Assembly: GCF_019933155.2 (NCBI RefSeq)
Contig: NZ_CP082944.1
Span: forward strand, 4,156,001-4,220,000
Source: Metabacillus dongyingensis
GTDB lineage: Bacteria > Bacillota > Bacilli > Bacillales > Bacillaceae
Length of the DNA stretch: 64,000 nucleotides
Direction of reading: 5' to 3'
Shown: positions 62,503 through 64,000 of the stretch, piece after piece
Layout: every line of letters begins with the position of its first letter
How positions within the stretch are numbered: the stretch's first letter is position 1
Program-made: the position numbers and the translations under genes
Notes under the pieces: generated by a model
The model's input: only the letters and a program-made list of their open reading frames with translations
Told to the model about the DNA's origin: nothing
Database searches by the model: none

Positions 62503-63849
62503 TCATTCAAGATTACCTGCTGCTGTTTCCATCTTTTTTTTAGCTTCAAGCGTTCTGATATGATGCCCTTCCATATCGGTTACAGTAAACTCGTAGCCGT
62601 CAGACATGATTTTGTCTCCTTTTTTCACATCGATTTTCTCTGTGAGCACCCAGCCCCCAATTGTGTCGACATCTTCTGAATCAATCTCGAGCTGAAGGAG
62701 ATCATTTACTTCTTCAATAAGTGCTTTGCCGTCAAAAATGTAATGAAAATCGCTTTTCTTTTGAACATTAGGCAGTTCGTCCACATCAAACTCATCGCGG
62801 ATTTCTCCGACAATTTCTTCAAGAATGTCCTCTACTGTTACAAGTCCGGCTGTACCGCCATATTCATCTACCAGGATTGCCATGTGGATCCGGTCTGTCT
62901 GCATTCTCAGCAATAAATCCTGAATGTGAATCGTTTCGATCACCTTGATTACGGGACGTATATAATTTTTAAGCAGAACACCATCTTTTGACATGTAAAG
63001 GGCATCTAAAATTTCTTTAATATTGATTAGACCAACAATGTTATCTTTATCTTCATGTTCGAGCGGATATCTTGTATATCTTTCGCTTCTCATGATCTCC
63101 AGATTTTCTTCGAAAGAATCTTCAAGGGATACCGTAGTCATCTCTGTTCTTGGAACCATAATTTCTTTGGCAATTCGATTGTCAAATTCAAAAATCTTAT
63201 TGACGTATTTATATTCTGACTGATTGATTTCCCCGCTTTTTAAGCTTTCAGACAGAATAATCCGCAGCTCTTCTTCTGTATGGGCAACTTCATGCTCGGA
63301 TGCTGCATGCAGGCCGAAGAGCCTGACAATAAATAAAGCAGAACCATTCAGCGTTTTTATAAAGGGATACATGATTTTATAGAAGAAAATGAGCGGACGG
63401 GACAGCGTCATAGTCACCCACTCGGCTTTTTGAATGGCAAGAGTCTTTGGCGCAAGCTCTCCAATAACTACATGCAAGTAAGTAATGGCAATAAAAGCGA
63501 GCACAAATGATAAAATGCCGGAAAGAGATGGGTTTAATCCCCATGAATCAAATAGCGGATGAAGCAGATGTTCAATTGTCGGCTCTCCAAGCCAGCCCAG
63601 TCCAAGAGCTGTGATTGTAATTCCCAGCTGGCAGGCAGATAAATATTCATCAAGGCTTCCAGTCACTTTTTTTGCAGCAATGGCATTCTTATTTCCTTCT
63701 CCGACCAGCTGATCAATTCTGGAACTTCTCACCTTTACTATGGCAAATTCCGCAGCGACAAAAAAACCGGTTGCAGCAATTAACAGGGCTACCAATATCA
63801 AATTTGTGGCAATCAAGAGTTCCCTTACCCGTAATTCGGATAAGGTCAC
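62503..63849 (-). CDS. CNNM/UPF0053 (MpfA-type) transporter with CBS and CorC domains
   Basis: A 448-residue or slightly shorter hemolysin-family protein. It has an N-terminal DUF21 membrane domain ([34 protein letters not shown]), a CBS pair (about 210-335, with IMVPRTEM and [17 protein letters not shown]), and a C-terminal CorC/HlyC domain ([14 protein letters not shown]). By recall it closely follows B. subtilis MpfA/YhdP, a magnesium exporter. The frame starts with GTG inside the ribosome binding site AGGGAGGTG. A TTG at 63816 behind AAGGG fits the family start better. Confidence 0.88.
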   Translation of the reverse strand: MTLSELRVRELLIATNLILVALLIAATGFFVAAEFAIVKVRSSRIDQLVGEGNKNAIAAKKVTGSLDEYLSACQLGITITALGLGWLGEPTIEHLLHPLFDSWGLNPSLSGILSFVLAFIAITYLHVVIGELAPKTLAIQKAEWVTMTLSRPLIFFYKIMYPFIKTLNGSALFIVRLFGLHAASEHEVAHTEEELRIILSESLKSGEINQSEYKYVNKIFEFDNRIAKEIMVPRTEMTTVSLEDSFEENLEIMRSERYTRYPLEHEDKDNIVGLINIKEILDALYMSKDGVLLKNYIRPVIKVIETIHIQDLLLRMQTDRIHMAILVDEYGGTAGLVTVEDILEEIVGEIRDEFDVDELPNVQKKSDFHYIFDGKALIEEVNDLLQLEIDSEDVDTIGGWVLTEKIDVKKGDKIMSDGYEFTVTDMEGHHIRTLEAKKKMETAAGNLE

Positions 63850-64000
63850 CTCCCTTCTATGGTGAAATCCATCTCGCTGAATTCTTGATATATAGTTTTT
63901 ATTCTTTACTTAATAGATGGCATTTAACATCTCATTTATTTCCATATTCGCCTCAAACGAAAAAATTCTTGAATATAGCCCCATACAGATACTGGTGACA
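63850..64000. other. right-edge intergenic sequence
   Basis: No gene recognised in the last 150 bases. It should contain the promoter of the MpfA-type gene; no M-box (Mg2+) riboswitch conserved block is seen. Confidence 0.35.

Noticed and set aside
63850..64000. Possible M-box magnesium riboswitch upstream of the MpfA-type gene
   Set aside because: None of the conserved M-box blocks are visible in the part of the leader inside the window.
1..64000. CRISPR arrays, prophage, integrases, tRNA or rRNA genes
   Set aside because: No repeat-spacer pattern, phage module, transposase frame or tRNA cloverleaf was found by reading both strands.

Overview
The window is a chromosomal segment of a low-GC, endospore-forming Bacillaceae bacterium of the Bacillus/Metabacillus kind. 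This rests on a CotA-type laccase, a gerK-type germinant receptor operon in the order A-C-B, an SspH-type spore protein, a Tgl spore-coat transglutaminase, TatAd/TatCd-type translocase genes, a BmrA exporter, a SwrC RND pump beside a TetR gene, and strong AGGAGG ribosome binding sites. I see no rRNA, tRNA, CRISPR array, prophage or intact insertion sequence. Names were given by recall of families, not by database search.

Layout. 0-8 kb: the end of a cotA-like gene, small accessory genes (HAD phosphatase, AraC/GyrI regulator, GNAT), an arginine/ornithine-type permease with an ARG-box-like and a cre-like site, a quinone-reductase-like dehydrogenase behind a perfect inverted repeat, and a methyltransferase. 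8-16 kb: a vanadium-haloperoxidase-like protein, gerKA-gerKC-gerKB with a divergent small two-helix protein that may be the receptor D subunit, and a CycA/AapA-type permease. 15.6-33.7 kb: a phosphate-scavenging region with phoD, a secreted PHP-type esterase plus PI-PLC/GDPD-like enzyme, and phoX-tatA-tatC. PhoP-box-like 11-bp repeats precede all three units. Between them lie sspH, an MFS/LysR pair, two RsbR-like STAS paralogues flanking a PAP2 phosphatase, and an orphan PAS histidine kinase.

34-44 kb: a DUF3231 protein, an HxlR regulator, a Gfo/Idh/MocA oxidoreductase, an MgtC protein, swrC with a divergent TetR gene and an obvious operator, then a yybP-ykoY manganese riboswitch in front of a YybP-like lipoprotein gene and a Hanks-type kinase-like gene. 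44-53 kb: the fruR-fruK-fruA operon, bmrA, a two-gene membrane operon of unknown function, and tcyP. 53-64 kb: tgl, a nitronate monooxygenase-kynU-kynB operon, HIT and DUF948 proteins, a yjbQ-like/metallo-beta-lactamase pair, a cre-controlled GH13 glucosidase, a truncated and frameshifted dicarboxylate symporter pseudogene, and a CNNM/MpfA-type transporter.

The best leads for something new are the Mn2+ riboswitch controlling a kinase-like gene, the PhoX-TatAC cassette with an Arg-Lys Tat signal and three PhoP-box loci, the divergent gerK small gene, the unrecognised pair at 50.1-51.3 kb, and several small genes (sspH, tatA, short ORFs) that length cut-offs easily miss.
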